Shown: positions 22,897 through 35,050, counted from the first letter of the stretch. The stretch: 64,000 nucleotides of DNA from Cyrtodaria siliqua (GCA_037043455.1 JAWPHD010001814.1:62001-126000), one strand, 5' to 3'. The notes: generated by a model from the letters alone, not told the origin. Translations and numbers: made by a program.

Positions 22897-25800
22897 TTAA
22901 AATCGTTTGCTTTTTAATATAAAATTTTGCACATTTTCGAAGATCACTTCATTTGTTTCGTAACTGAGATTGGGGTCACCACAAAGGAGAATATTAGTTG
23001 AGATAGTACATATATTTGAAAGAGAGTTGATAAGTTCCAAGCGAATAATGTGATAGGTTGGACACGTGAAGAAGAAATGCTCAGTGTTCTCGATACTACC
23101 ACAGTGACACAGAGGAGAGTCAGTTATATTTTTGATAAACAAGTGATGGTTTAATGAACTACAGTTTGTTCTGAGACGTGTGTGTAGGATTTGTGCTTTC
23201 CTGTCACCTGTGTAGTAATACTTCGGGGGACGTGTTTCATGGGTAAGATATCGTTTGAAAGAGTAGACAGATTCTAAGGATCTGGCGTCCTGCGGGAGTA
23301 AATTCCATTCACGAACAACAGAAGGTAAAAATGAATCGGAGTAATTTTGTGTTCGAGAATGAATTGTTTGAAGATTATTTGCATTTCGTAAGCTGTATCG
23401 AGACTCGTCTCCTACTAGAGGAGGAACTAATGTAGTAAGATACGGTGGTGCCAAGTTATGATTCATTTTATAAAATAGAACAAGCTTATGTTTACGCCTT
23501 CGAGCGTCAAGCGTTTCCCAGCCTACTTCCGTGTGCAAATTATTTAAGGATACAAGTTTGGTAGCTCCAGTTACAATTCTAGCTGCTTCATTTTGGATTT
23601 TATCTAGTTCCAGTTTTTCATAAAGTGTGCAGTTATCCCAGATGACATCCGCATATTCTAACAGGGGCCTTATAAAACTAATATATATTATTTCTAAGGA
23701 TTTACGATCCAGCTGGAATTTAAGTTTTCTCATTATATTTATTCTGGTCCATGCTTTAGCTGTCATATATTCTATGTGGTAATGCCAACTGCAGTCGTTT
23801 GAAAGCTTCACGCCCAGATGTTTATGAGTTGTAACTTCTGGTATTTGTTGATTAAGCATATTTAAAGGTGGATGTATGGGTTTGTTTCTTTTACGAGATA
23901 TCAATAATGATTCAGTCTTTGTTGGGTTAAAAGTGATAAGCCATTTATTCGCCCAGTCAGTTATTTTTACTATATCGGAATTTAGGATATCGGCTGCGGT
24001 ATTTACATGGTCAACAATAATATATAGACTTGTGTCATCAGCGAACAGACGAATGTTGGAATCTATATCCGTAACAATGTCATTGATATATATTAAAAAT
24101 AGAAGAGGCCCTAAAATAGAGCCTTGTGGTACCCCTGCGTTTATAGAAATCCACTCTGATTTAGCACCAGGAACTATAACGCATTGGCGTCTATTTTCTA
24201 GATAATTGGAAAACCATTTTATAAGTGCATCCGACATACCAGCAGACTTAAGTTTCGCTAAAAGAGCTTTGTGCCATACGCGATCGAAAGCTTTGCTTAT
24301 ATCAAAGAAGATAACTCTTACTTCTTTACCTACATCCAGTGCTTGACAGAAAGTATTATAAAGATAAGTAAGTTGATTTACGGTCGAATCGCCCGGCATG
24401 AAGCCAGACTGCAGAGCCGATAGAAAACTATTGACGCGAAGAAAATTAAATACATGTTTAAAGACTAATCTTTCCAAAACTTTGTTAATGTTACTTAAAA
24501 GAGAGATAGGACGGTAGTTATTAACAGATGATGGGTCACCGTTCTTGAAAGCGGCACACACAAAAGCTTCCTTCCAAATATTCGGGACTTTTCCATCAGC
24601 TAGAGATTTATTAAACAAATTACAAAGAGGAATTGATATCTCACTGGAAAGTTCCCGAAGGATACGGTTGCTAACTTCATCTGGACCAGTTGCTTTACCA
24701 ATTGGGAGACACTTTAAGACGGACTGAACTTCATCTGGGGTAAGTACCATTAAATGCATGCTAACGTTACTAGGGGGCATGAAGGGAACTTCGACGTTAT
24801 TGTCATTTAAAATTGACTGTTTTTAAAAAAAATCATTAAGTAAATTGGCCTTTTCTGTTTCATCTGACACGACCTGATCGTTGTATAAAAGAGATGGAAT
24901 GGATGGTTTGTTATTGGACGAAATAAAGGTTTTGAGTGTTTTCCACCAGTCCCTTGAGGTAATATCAGGGGATTTAAGTTTACGGGAGAGACTATCGAAG
25001 TAAATTAGTTTTGATTCACGTATTAATTTTATAACTTCATTTCTAATTTGTCTAAACTTATCCCAGTGGTGTTGAAGTGTTGATAGTTTGGCCTTTTTAT
25101 ATAATCTTTTTCTAGCTCTAATTTTCCGTTTTATTAAATTGTTAATCCAAGGAGGTTCGTAAGGTCTAATACGAATTATCATATTTGGAATGCATTGTTC
25201 AGTTATAGATACAATTGTGTTTGTTATATTACTTGCATAGACATTAATATCATCATCTGATAAGTCCGACCAAACAGTTTCGATAGCTTTACTTCGCAAT
25301 AGATTATAATCACCTTGATCATATTTCCAGATTTTTCTAGTATAAGATTTGAATTTAGGTTTCTTGAACTTGAAAATAGCAAAAATTGGACAATGGTACC
25401 TTCGTTCTTGATCTAAAAAGGGATCGGCAACGCCACTTATTATTAAATTATCTTTATTACTAACTAGCATGATATCAATTAGAGAAGATGAATGTTCAGT
25501 GAAATGAGTAGGTTCATTTATAGTTTGACTTAGACCAAACTGTTGGCATAAGGAGTTTATTTTACGAGCGCTTTGGCAATTAAGCATATTCAAGTTAAAA
25601 TCCCCCGTAACAATAATATCTTTAATACCTGTATCTACTGAGAGGTGGATAGAATCTTCTATCATATTATAATAATTTGAATCAGCACTTGGAGGTCTAT
25701 AAAATACTCCTATGAGTATGTGTTTATGATTTAGTGAAATATCAATCCAAATACATTCCAAACGGGGCATTTCAAGATCCTTCCTTCGTGTATATTTGAG

Positions 25801-26430
25801 ATTATTCTTGATGTATACAATAACACCGCCATGATTATCTCCAGAGCGATCTTTTCGTTCAGGGCTATAAAAGGACGGGATAGAAAGTTCTTCTGAGTGC
25901 AAGGAATCATTTAGCCAAGTTTCGGAAAAGGTAAGAATATCAAATTGGTTCAATTCCACACTTAGCAGATCAAGTTTTGGCCGTAAACTTTGGACATTGT
26001 AATGAATCAATGACAAATTGTGTGAAAGATCAAGAGTTTCTGAAATATGCGAAGTTGTACTTTCTATATTAGAGTCAGACAATGCGGAGGAATTGTTTGA
26101 TAGTGTAGGTCCAGGGTTTGGGTGTATGTCTCCCGATTGTAATAGTAAAGCTAAAGTCCATATGCAAGCGACAGCTGTAAACTGGACTACTAGCCCATAT
26201 TGAACAAATATCATATTATTATAGTATTTGCGGCCCAGAGGCAGTCGTTCGTAGGGATGCACTACAGTTTTAGCGAGACAAGCTGTGGACGAAACCTTTC
26301 TAAGCAATGAGTATGTGCAAATAAATGAATTAGTCACTGACAATATTACAACTAAATTTAACGAAATTGCAAACATATAACTACATCGGTACGATGGCAT
26401 GATCACGGCAGGATTGTTGTTGACGTTCAT
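22897..26430 (-). pseudogene. CR1 ORF2: endonuclease and reverse transcriptase, one premature stop
   Basis: A single phase runs for 1177 codons, interrupted only by a TAA at 24823-24825 after LLNDFF, inside an A/T homopolymer. Domains in order: hydrophobic N terminus (residues 15-40 and 75-97), SGDIHPNPGP (99-108), endonuclease (LIHYNVQSLRPKLD, FSETWLND, GVFYRPPSAD, VTGDFNLN), then reverse transcriptase (GKATGPDEVSNRIL, NNYRPISLLSN, FDISKAFDRVWH, GVPQGSILGPLLF, FADDTS) and a C-terminal zinc-knuckle-like CHCGSIENTEHFFFTCP. The endonuclease nicks target DNA and the RT copies the element RNA there. A single base change would restore the frame, so the copy is young. Confidence 0.92.
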
Positions 26431-27743
26431 GAAATTTCGAGAAGGGACAATAAGAACAATACTACCACTAACATGCCATAGTACCTAGATGGTGAAATGA
26501 AACAAGTAATGCCACAAACGAAATCATACAGAGTAATTCGCCCCGAACCGGTCAGTGTCACACGCCCATAAAGCCTTATACAAAGAAAAAACAATGAAAC
26601 AAAAGAAATTGTCACGCTATATGATAGCATTGCCTGAATATATCACATTAAAGAGGTTAATGTATAGATGGGTTGATTCAGTAAATTAGGTAATTTAAAC
26701 GTATGGGTTTTAGCTACTATTTAAACTCACTACTTTAATGGGAAAGACACATTCTTCAACAAAAGAGGAAATACAATTAAATTACTTCAACTTGTAACTT
26801 ATTTGACGACTGCTACGTTTCCCCAAAATGTGGTCATTACCGTATCTATGAAAATAAACAAACAAAAAACATTAACAAATTGGTTATCAAAACGTTGCTA
26901 GAGCCTCAATACATCATCAGAAAACACTGGCTTTACATGCTTAAGTACATATTTAGGAAAACACGAGAAGTTACCATATACTGGTATCAGCAAGCTAGTT
27001 CTTATTAATCAATAAGAAAATTTACCATTCGAGTTATGTGCTGATACTTAACCATATACAATCGCACTTGCAGTACATTAATCCGATAAGAACATGCATA
27101 ACTCCCTAAATAAAAGTTTTAATTAGCGTTAAACAAATAATCATCATAATCTGCAAATAAAACTGGACCTTTAACATACTCTGTGAAACCCGTACACACC
27201 CGAACACATGTTTGAGAAAACGCAATAAATAAGCTGCGTTAAAGGTACTGTTATAATATCCGTGGCAAACAATTATATTTATCTAATAATGCACTGTATG
27301 AATCGAATTGACATATTATGCGTGCTCATCAATACAACGTATGATTTAAATAGAACGGTGTGCGCATCAGTATACTCATACACACGATATCAAGGATGCT
27401 ATTTGCAGAGTACGTTAGACACTTTAAGTACCTCACAATTAATACATTTGCATGATTATTTAATTCAATTTTAATTGCCAATGTGTATTTAATAATCTAC
27501 GGAGAAAGTGCAATTTCAATTACGGTCTAAAATAGGGACGCAATTGGTATATTGATATCAAGTGAGACAATGGCAAATAAACATGTGATCAAATGTATAA
27601 CAATAGAAACAGGTATACAATCAACTACTGAGAGGTGTGCACAAAACACGCATGTTCTAATTGAGAGTAGCCCCAGGAAAATCACGAGGTAGTCTATGAT
27701 CGCGCTTACATTGGCGTAACAGCGCTATACTGTTCACAAAAAG

Positions 27744-28619
27744 TTATGTATCAAACGGACTTAGGTCTTTCATCGTACTAATACGATGCACTTTCATAGC
27801 GAGGTCTTTTAATAGAATAGTTCCATCACTAGACCAAGCACTTGTAATACGCTTTGCGCGAAACAGTTTTCTTGCCTCGAACAGCAGCTGGCTTCTGGCT
27901 CGAGTGAGGTCTTCGTTTACAAAGACGCGTTTGTAATCAGGTTTGTCCTTGGCACGAACACGAGCGCAGTAAAGTTTTTGCCTAGCACGATAAGACACGA
28001 ATTTGACAATGATGTCTCGCGGCTTTCCCGACGACGGTTTGCCAACTCGGTGGGATCTATCGACCTCGGAGAGGTCCAGAGCAACATCCAGAGCAGTTGC
28101 AATATTGATGACAATGTTGTCAGTATTCTCCCCATCGGACTCCTCAACTCCAGTTACGCGCAAGCAGTTGCGTCTACTATACTGCTCAGCAGAGTCAGCA
28201 GTCAACTCAAGCTGAGTTACTCTTGACTTTAGAGCTTCATTTTCGGCTTTAAGCTCCGAGATTTCCTCTCTCAGACCCTCTACAACACCGGAAATTATCC
28301 CTTTAACCATAGATTCCGCCATAGCTTTAACCATGTCCTTGATATCTTGACTGAAAGAATCGTGCAGCAGATCTGAGATGCCTTTTAAATCTTCAGTTGT
28401 GAATTTATAATGCGGTATAACCACAGGAGATAATGCAGTGTCCATTTCAGCGGTAGTTGCCATGGTTATTACCGGGGATGGGCCCGATATGTCAGATATG
28501 TCTGAATCTGAAGTGTCAAATCTGTTCTTTTTTAGGTCAGCTAGGAATTCAGGTGAAGAAAGATATCTTTTTCTATTAGCAGTCGTCGATGGTGTCGATG
28601 GTGTTGATGTTACACTCAT
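27744..28619 (-). CDS. CR1 ORF1 protein (RNA-binding), intact
   Basis: The 291-residue frame starts with an ST-rich N terminus. It has a predicted coiled coil at about residues 112-150 (LREEISELKAENEALKSRV), then an RRM-like core with RRNCLRVTGVEE, DRSHRVG, RDIIVKF and VFVNEDLTRARSQLLFEARK. This is the L1-ORF1-like (Transposase_22-type) arrangement found in some CR1 elements. The protein would coat the element RNA. It starts about 120 bases from the estimated 5' end of the element. Confidence 0.85.
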   Translation of the reverse strand: MSVTSTPSTPSTTANRKRYLSSPEFLADLKKNRFDTSDSDISDISGPSPVITMATTAEMDTALSPVVIPHYKFTTEDLKGISDLLHDSFSQDIKDMVKAMAESMVKGIISGVVEGLREEISELKAENEALKSRVTQLELTADSAEQYSRRNCLRVTGVEESDGENTDNIVINIATALDVALDLSEVDRSHRVGKPSSGKPRDIIVKFVSYRARQKLYCARVRAKDKPDYKRVFVNEDLTRARSQLLFEARKLFRAKRITSAWSSDGTILLKDLAMKVHRISTMKDLSPFDT

Positions 28620-28756
28620 ACTATAATGACTCTATATTGTGTCACGTATATTTTGTTGAACAGTATACTCGGGAAAAATTTGAACGTCACCCTTCTGTAG
28701 ATACCGTTATAATCACACTTAGCACGAATCGCTCACTATACGGGCTATAAATAGTA

Positions 28757-29580
28757 TTAGTTATCTATCTATCTTCCTTTAATGCCAAACCCCTGCTGGG
28801 GACCTAGGCATGCGTCGTCATACCGACAAAGACTGTTAGTATTTTTAAAAATATATATAAAGAAATTTAAGAAAAACATTGAAGTTTTTGGATGTTAGGT
28901 TTAAAAATAAAAACAAACATTGAATTTATGGTGAGATATGTTCAATTCTGCTGACTGCAGAATTGAACTGTTCTATATTGGGTAATATAGGGATGTCAGG
29001 AGCTAATGAATTCCAGTGGAAGACTGTTCTTGGGAAAAAGGAGAATTTGTAGTAGTCAGCGGTTGCGTCAATTAATTTGAAAGCAAGTGAGTGTGAATGT
29101 CGGGATTGTCTGTTCGTCAGTGTCATGTAGTCTTCTAGAGGGATAGCTACCAGGTCATTTGTGATCTTGTAACATAGTGAGAGTCGACTGTCGATACGTC
29201 TTTGGTCTAGTCTTCTCCACTGTAGGGACTGGAGCATCTCAGTGACACTACTGGTCCGTCCGTAGTCGTGTTTTGCCCAGCGTGCTGCCCGGCGCAGTAC
29301 GGCCTCGATCTGGTTTATGGCAGTCTCAGTATGAGGTGACCAGATACTTGAGCAGTACTCCAGCTGAGGGCGGACAAGAGTTTTATAGGCCATGGACTTT
29401 AGATCTTCAGAATGTACCTTGATGTTTCTCCTTAAGAACCCTAATGTTTGATTTGCTTTTTTGGTGATGTTGTTGATGTGTGTGTTCCATTGTAAGTCCT
29501 CTGCAATAGTGAGGCCTAAATATTTTGCAGAGGAGGTAGACTCAAGTTTGGTGTTATGTAAGTAATAGGTTGTGTCGATG
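28757..29580 (-). mobile_element. 3' fragment of another LINE (CR1/L2-like)
   Basis: On the minus strand, 29579-28926 is an uninterrupted 217-codon frame covering the end of a reverse transcriptase: SAKYLGLTIAEDLQWNTHI, ANQTLGFLRRN, YKTLVRPQLEYCSSIWSPH and FFPRTVFHWNSLAPDIPILP, ending in TGA-type termination near 28926. A 3' UTR and a GATA repeat tail (complement of 28765-28777) follow. It is 5'-truncated at 29580. Its C terminus differs clearly from both LINE A and the CR1 next to it, so three LINE lineages are present. Confidence 0.85.
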
Positions 29581-29814
29581 TAGCAATGTTACATATGTAG
29601 CAATACACACTGAAAAACATCCCTAATTCATCCAACTTCAATATCTACAGCTACAGCGTCATTTGCACATATTCAAGTTACACTAGAGCAACATCTGCAG
29701 CAAAAGTTACCCTCTTGTGAGACTTTGTTACCGTGAAAAAATCACATATTTCTCCTCTCTCCGAAGGTAAACATCAGACTGTCCGCCATTGGTCACGTGG
29801 TTTCGTGCCTTTAA

Positions 29815-29890
29815 TACATGTATTTCGGTGTATTCCGGTGTATTCCGGTGTATTCCGGTGATTCGGTGTATTCCGGTCTTTCTAGTAACC
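29815..29890 (-). repeat. T2 right terminal inverted repeat with GTATTCCGGT units
   Basis: The 10-bp unit GTATTCCGGT repeats three to four times with one shorter variant (GATTCGGT). The inverted partner is at 20249-20313. Confidence 0.8.
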
Positions 29891-29900
29891 GTAACTAATG

Positions 29901-32035
29901 ACCGACATAAACAATATATTTCAATTTGTAATTATGGTCGAGAGTCGGGAGGGGGTAGTGGGGGTGGGGGCAAGGGGTAGGGGGGCAGTCACAATAATAT
30001 TATAAATAATTACATGTCTACATAGAGACACATACCAGTATTTCGTAAACATGATATATATTCGGTACGCGTCTTATACTATTAATATTGTCTTCCGTTA
30101 GTGGTTTTCAAAAATACTTCTAGCGGCGACAATTGTGTCATCCTTATGGCATTTAATGAAATCTTCCTTTTCCCATCTTGTTATCTCCCTTCTATCATAG
30201 TTTGTGAAGAAACCGCAGAAACATGGAGAACAAGGGAGAGTTATGTACATGTATGCGTAGAGTGAACAAAGAGGGGAATAATGAAACAGAGGGTGAAACA
30301 ATTATAAACAGAACAAAAATAATAAATAAAAAAAATATGAACAAAAACAAATACAGTAATGGAATGGTATAGTAATTCTTTGTGCTAAAAAAAAATAAAT
30401 GCATCCTTTTATATGCAAATTAGATTACGTTCACTGAGAAGAGGCTAACGTTGACTTATCACGGTTTGCACGGAATTTGTTTTCATGTTGGTAGAATACA
30501 AATTTATGAATGAGGGAACTTGTTTAGTAGTAAAGCGTGTGTTTCGAAATGTGATGTTTTGACGGACTTGTGGATAAAATTGTTGTGATTATAACAAGAA
30601 CGGAGCAATTCGGGAGTTATTCTCGTGCTTTATACACGTGCTTTATGTAATAGAGGTAGACACTTGTGATCAAGACACTTCGTTATGGATATAATTGGAT
30701 TACATGAAGCTACATTTGTGTGAGTACCATTGCTTTCAATAAGCATTTTCTTGAATGTTAACATGATTTTTTTTTGGTTTTTAAATAATATTAATAATAT
30801 AATACTTTTTTTTTCTATAAAAATTACTAATACTATTTAAGCAATAAAATGATATTCAAATATTAGCACAAATGTACCGTCAGTAATACCAGAATGGTCT
30901 CCGTAACACAGAACCTGATCGTACAAAAACGATAGGATCTGGTTATCGTGATATTAATAACGGCCAGTCAAACAATTTTAAAAGTGGAAATATGTCCTTT
31001 ATTTCATATCTTTCCTACGAGAACGATAGTAGGTAAGATATAAAAAGGAGGTTTTCACTATACATGTCGCAGCGGATCTATTAGGAAACTATACTGTACA
31101 GTACTGCATTATCCCAACCAACAATAATAAATAATACATGTTCTAAACATAAGTGAATCTGAAAGTGGAAATGTTCATTTATAATTTTCATAATGGTGTT
31201 AATTTCACCGTCCATAAGCGAGTCAACTCAAAAGCACCGAAGTTAAAACACAAACAAATACCAGCATGGGATATTTATCATGTTTCGAATTCCATTTATG
31301 GATGAAATGCCCACTGATAAGTATATGCATATTGTCTTCGTGCATTCTTCTACTGGATACGTTTCGAGATTTGATATATAGTCGTCGAAGTCTGAGCTAA
31401 AAATAAACCAAACTGACATACTTTTACTTTCGTTCAGAGTTCTTATATATAATCACTTTGAACCCTTTGCTCTCGTGGTATTGCATCCAAACGTAACACA
31501 GTGACCCATTTTCCAATAGTTATCTAATATAATAATACAAAATAAGTCACATAAAAATAATAAATATATGATGTCTTCCCGAAATTACCATGCATGAATA
31601 CAACAGATGACAACCAGGCCATAAGGCCAATGGCAGAATCTACGACATCACGCAAAGTGCGCGCGGAAACTGCCGAATTGTTCCGGACTTTCACGAAGAC
31701 AAATTTGTTTATTAAAATCATCTTTTCCTCCTCTAACTAATATTTTTTGTGGTTGGCAGCTATTCCTAAGTTTTTTTTATTAGTATATCGTATATTTATA
31801 TAAATGGGACTCACGTATATTAACTTGGCAGGAGATCTTTAACTAAACTGTATTGGCCGTGTTTTATTAGAAACGCTTCACACCATACGACGAAAACTCG
31901 GCCAATATGAAACGGAAGTCGGCTTATATGAAACAACAAGGCCAATATGAAGAAACTCGCAAATACGAGATTTAAGTGACGTCATTCACGTTAAGTAACG
32001 TCATTCGCGCTCGCTATATGACCTATAAATGAAAT
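29901..32035. other. Unannotated sequence with simple-repeat patches
   Basis: A G-rich tract lies at 29946-29988. The rest is AT-rich without credible genes. At 31880-31965 the module GGCCAATATGAA recurs at short intervals and resembles the hairpin at 33221-33353. Confidence 0.4.
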
Positions 32036-33000
32036 TATTACATACCTTACTATAAATAGTAACACAATGATTATATGTCCTGTTTCTAAATCCATAATTG
32101 ACACACTGTGCCATTATATAAATATCACATTCATGAGAGGGTAATAGTAAGAATGTTCACCCTGCGGATATGATTATCGCCCGAGGCGAAGCCGAGGGTG
32201 GTAATCAATATCCGAAGGGTGAACATTCTTACTATCACCCTCTCATGAATGTGATATTTATTTTATTATACCGAAATCCTCTCGGGCAAAAACAAGATTC
32301 ATTTTCAGTACCGATTTCACTTTGCCAGATTCCTTTTTTGGAAAAACACAATTTTTGAATGTGTGAATATGAATATGAATGTAAATCGTTGGATCGGAAA
32401 TAACGTAACTAAGAAAATGAGTGGTAGTCTATTGAAATCGGTCAAGTACTTTTGAAGTTATGATGAGTTAAAAATAGCAATTTCACCATACTGAGCCGAT
32501 GACGTCACCGAAACAGCGCGCATCAAAGCTGCGCATTTGATAAAAAAAATTACTATCACCCTGCGATTTACTATCAATCACCCTGTACTATCACCTTGTT
32601 GTCTATGGGGATTTATCATGGGCGTCTTATGTGAGATATAATAATATGGATTATGGAAAATCGGCACAGTAGCAACAGACTGTCTGCACGCGAAGAAAGC
32701 AATACAAAGACGTCATATTGGCGCGCTATGGCTGAGGAGCGGACGTTGAAATCTCAACTGCAATGTCAATGTTCACACCCAGTAAATAAACGTTTGAAGC
32801 TTTGAAATATATCATTAAAGCGAAAGACAAGTGAGAAAAGTAAACGTAAATTATTAATTTAATGTAATGTATTTATTTGCCAAATTAGTGTGTGCATCTT
32901 ATGCTACTTGTATGTTAATGTACACCGTTTTGTAAATTTGTCATAAAGGTGCACTGTTTGTTCTTATTCGTTTTCTCTATTTATAGTAAGGTATGTAATA
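32036..33000. mobile_element. Element bounded by a perfect 24-bp inverted repeat
   Basis: The 24 bases at 32036-32059 (TATTACATACCTTACTATAA...) are exactly inverted at 32977-33000. The ~965-bp interval encloses the strong hairpin at 32120-32259 and short ACTATCACCCTG repeats near 32550-32600. No coding frame is present. It is likely a non-autonomous foldback or TIR element. Confidence 0.5.
32120..32259. repeat. Hairpin H1, ~59-bp arms
   Basis: The left arm, 32120-32178, and the right arm, 32200-32259, pair with about three mismatches. The 21-base loop is GC-rich (GCCCGAGGCGAAGCCGAGGG). A transcript would fold into a long hairpin. Confidence 0.9.
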
Positions 33001-33010
33001 AAAAGGCAAA

Positions 33011-33122
33011 TACACGGCCGTGGTGTGCCTTTTGTCGATGATGGCACACCTGGTGCATGGCCCTCGGGCCATTACCGCACTAGGTGTGCTATTATCGACA
33101 AAAGGCACACCGCGGCCGTATA
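33011..33122. repeat. Hairpin H2, ~54-bp arms
   Basis: Left arm TACACGGCCGTGGTGTGCCT... pairs with the right arm ending GGCACACCGCGGCCGTATA. The tip is GGCCCTCGGGCC. Several mismatches are present mid-arm. Confidence 0.9.
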
Positions 33123-33220
33123 TTAACCTCTAATTAACGCATCTATAAATAAACGCAAATTATGTCAAAATAATTTGATTATGAACAAATTATACTGTAG
33201 TGGAAGTTAATAAAATTGTC

Positions 33221-33353
33221 ATTAATTAAGTGGTTTCATATTGTCCGAGTTATGGGTCCTCTGACTGTCATATTGGACTGCGGCCTTCGGCCCTGGGCCA
33301 ATATGACAGTCCTTGTACCAATAACTAGGCCAGTATGAAACCACTTAATTAAT
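33221..33353. repeat. Hairpin H3, ~65-bp arms
   Basis: Arms 33221-33285 and 33289-33353 begin and end with ATTAATTAAGTGGTTTCATA. The tip is GCGGCCTTCGGCCCTGGGCC. The flanks are AT-rich. A 65-residue open frame read through it is an artefact of the palindrome. Confidence 0.9.
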
Positions 33354-34052
33354 AACATCATAATATAAGTAAAACACACAGATGCTCGTGTATATATAAA
33401 TACAAAAAAAAACAATAGCCTAGAAAGCCACAAAGAAGGTACTCAATGACTTGGCAGAAGCCAGAGCAACACGAGAATAAACCATTGAGGGCACGACAAA
33501 ACAAGACTACAGACAATCATCAAACGTCACCGTCCTTTTGGGCTTCAGGTAGATATCATCATAGGGTCCACAGCCTGTCCTGCCATCGCACAATCAAAAA
33601 GGAAAGCATAGTGGCGAACTGTAAATGATCCACCACCAAGCATGCAGTGCGTTGCAAAATGATAGGGTCAACATGATAGGGTCATAACCTCTTTTGATAA
33701 ACCTTTTTGGCGTATTTTTATCACACGCGTCTATATTTGGACTACATGATGTGCACTGTACAGTAAATCAACTTCCGATTCACACAGCTGTAACGTAGCT
33801 ACATATTAGGCCAAAAGGCCCGGGCCTGCACATAATTTTCACATACATGATGAATGAAAAATATAACAATGAAATAATAGTACGCACCAGAGACGTCCTA
33901 CGTTTTCAAAAAAATCCGGGGAAGCATGCACGGACTCCACTTGGTCTAGCTACGCCCCTGGAGCCTACACATATATATTGACTGTACAAAAAAGTCAAGT
34001 AGTCTGGAAGTGGATATATTTTTAGTTTTGTTGGCCTACCTGTCCGTATTTA
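33354..34052. other. Unannotated AT-rich sequence
   Basis: Short open frames (for example 33446-33628) have no recognisable content. Nothing else was identified. Confidence 0.45.
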
Positions 34053-34261
34053 GGAACCAGGCAATATTTACTGGGGGTTGGGACCGGTGCAAAATGGCAT
34101 GGGACATGTACTTTTTTTGTCGCGACAAACCATGGGACGATACTTTTTTTTCCGCTAGCTTGCCATGGGACGTAAAATCCCTCCCCCACCCCACCAAGAA
34201 AACTTTAAACAATTACAAATATTGAAGCAGTGATCTCAGACCATAAAAGGCCCCCTTACCA

Positions 34262-34640
34262 AAAATGTAGGCTTCTGGTGACTGTTTGCTGCCACTCTGC
34301 GGCAATGTTCACTCTGCGGCAAACATTGCCGCAAAGCTGCGGCAGACAAGTTTGCGGCGAAGTTGCGGTACAATTTTACCATGCAAGTGAAGTATGCGGC
34401 AAAGTTGCAGCAAACAAATATGAAATGAGGTGCTAATGATGTTCACCGCAACTTCTCAGCACACTTCATTTGCATAACACTTTTAGCTGTAATCTTCTGG
34501 CGATGTTTTGGCGATGTTTGCTCCTACTTTGCCGCAGACCTCATTTACATACATTAGTAAAAAAAAAACTTTGCAGCAAACTTCATTTGCATAATCTTTT
34601 TCTCTGCAATGTTCTTGTGATGTTTTTCAAAATCAATAGT
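34262..34640. repeat. GCGGCAA-rich interspersed repeat, copy 1
   Basis: The motifs GCGGCAA, GCCGCAA and TTGCGGCG recur about ten times in both orientations, with CTTCATTTGCATAA modules. A related stretch is at 36300-36515. It has no coding content. Confidence 0.7.
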
Positions 34641-34769
34641 GGACTGAAATTATGAAATAGAACAATGGTGCGCCGTTTGTAAAAAAAAAACCATCTATAA
34701 ATATTTAGCTCAAAAACATTTCGTTTTTTCACTATTTAACATGGACTGCACCATATTTAAATACATTGA

Positions 34770-35040
34770 AACGACTTAAATAAAATGACACGATTTAAAT
34801 AAATCGACAATATTTAAATAAATGCTCTCGATTTAAAGTATATCCTTACGATTTAGATTATATCCTCACGATTTAAATATATCCATACGACTTAACAAAA
34901 ATGGTTTTGATTTAAATAATTGCTTGTGAATTCTAAATAAATAGACCTTCGTTTTACTAAATGTGCAACAATTTAATTAAATTCACTATATTTAAATAAA
35001 TTGACACAATTTAAATAAACTGACACTATCTAAATAAATC
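34770..35040. repeat. Degenerate ATTTAAATAAAT tandem repeat
   Basis: ATTTAAA occurs roughly every 20-28 bases (CGATTTAAATAAATCGACAA, GACACAATTTAAATAAACTG and so on). It is low-complexity and non-coding. Confidence 0.75.
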
Positions 35041-35050
35041 CCCTCAAAAT

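Larger units (their letters stand above)
22507..28740 (-). mobile_element. CR1-clade LINE, near full length
   Basis: Reading on the minus strand it has a 5' UTR (about 28740-28620), ORF1 (28619-27744), a 1.3 kb spacer, ORF2 (26430-22897) and a 3' UTR ending close to 22507 with ATACAATGAATAAAATATG. It inserted at the right end of T3. ORF2 has the CR1 signature SGDIHPNPGP. It is damaged by one stop codon only. The spacer is longer than usual and may contain 5' ORF2 sequence or another small insertion. Confidence 0.85.
20249..29890. mobile_element. T2: outer TIR element containing nested insertions
   Basis: The left end, 20249-20313, reads GGTTACTAGAAAGACCGGAA followed by repeats of TACACCGG. 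The right end, 29815-29890, is its inverted copy, ending TCCGGTCTTTCTAGTAACC. The 10-mer GTAACTAATG lies at 20229-20238 and again directly after the right end at 29891-29900, a likely target-site duplication, although ten bases (GGTCAAGGGG) separate it from the left TIR. Nearly all of the interior is later insertions: T3, a CR1 LINE and another LINE fragment. The original core is only a few hundred bases (29581-29814 plus edges), so T2 was a short non-autonomous element. Confidence 0.6.

Noticed and set aside
23876..24205. Plus-strand frame opposite the CR1 reverse transcriptase
   Set aside because: It is an antisense shadow of ORF2.
24823..24825. Programmed stop-codon readthrough in CR1 ORF2
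   Set aside because: The stop is in a homopolymer with no readthrough context, so a private mutation is simpler.
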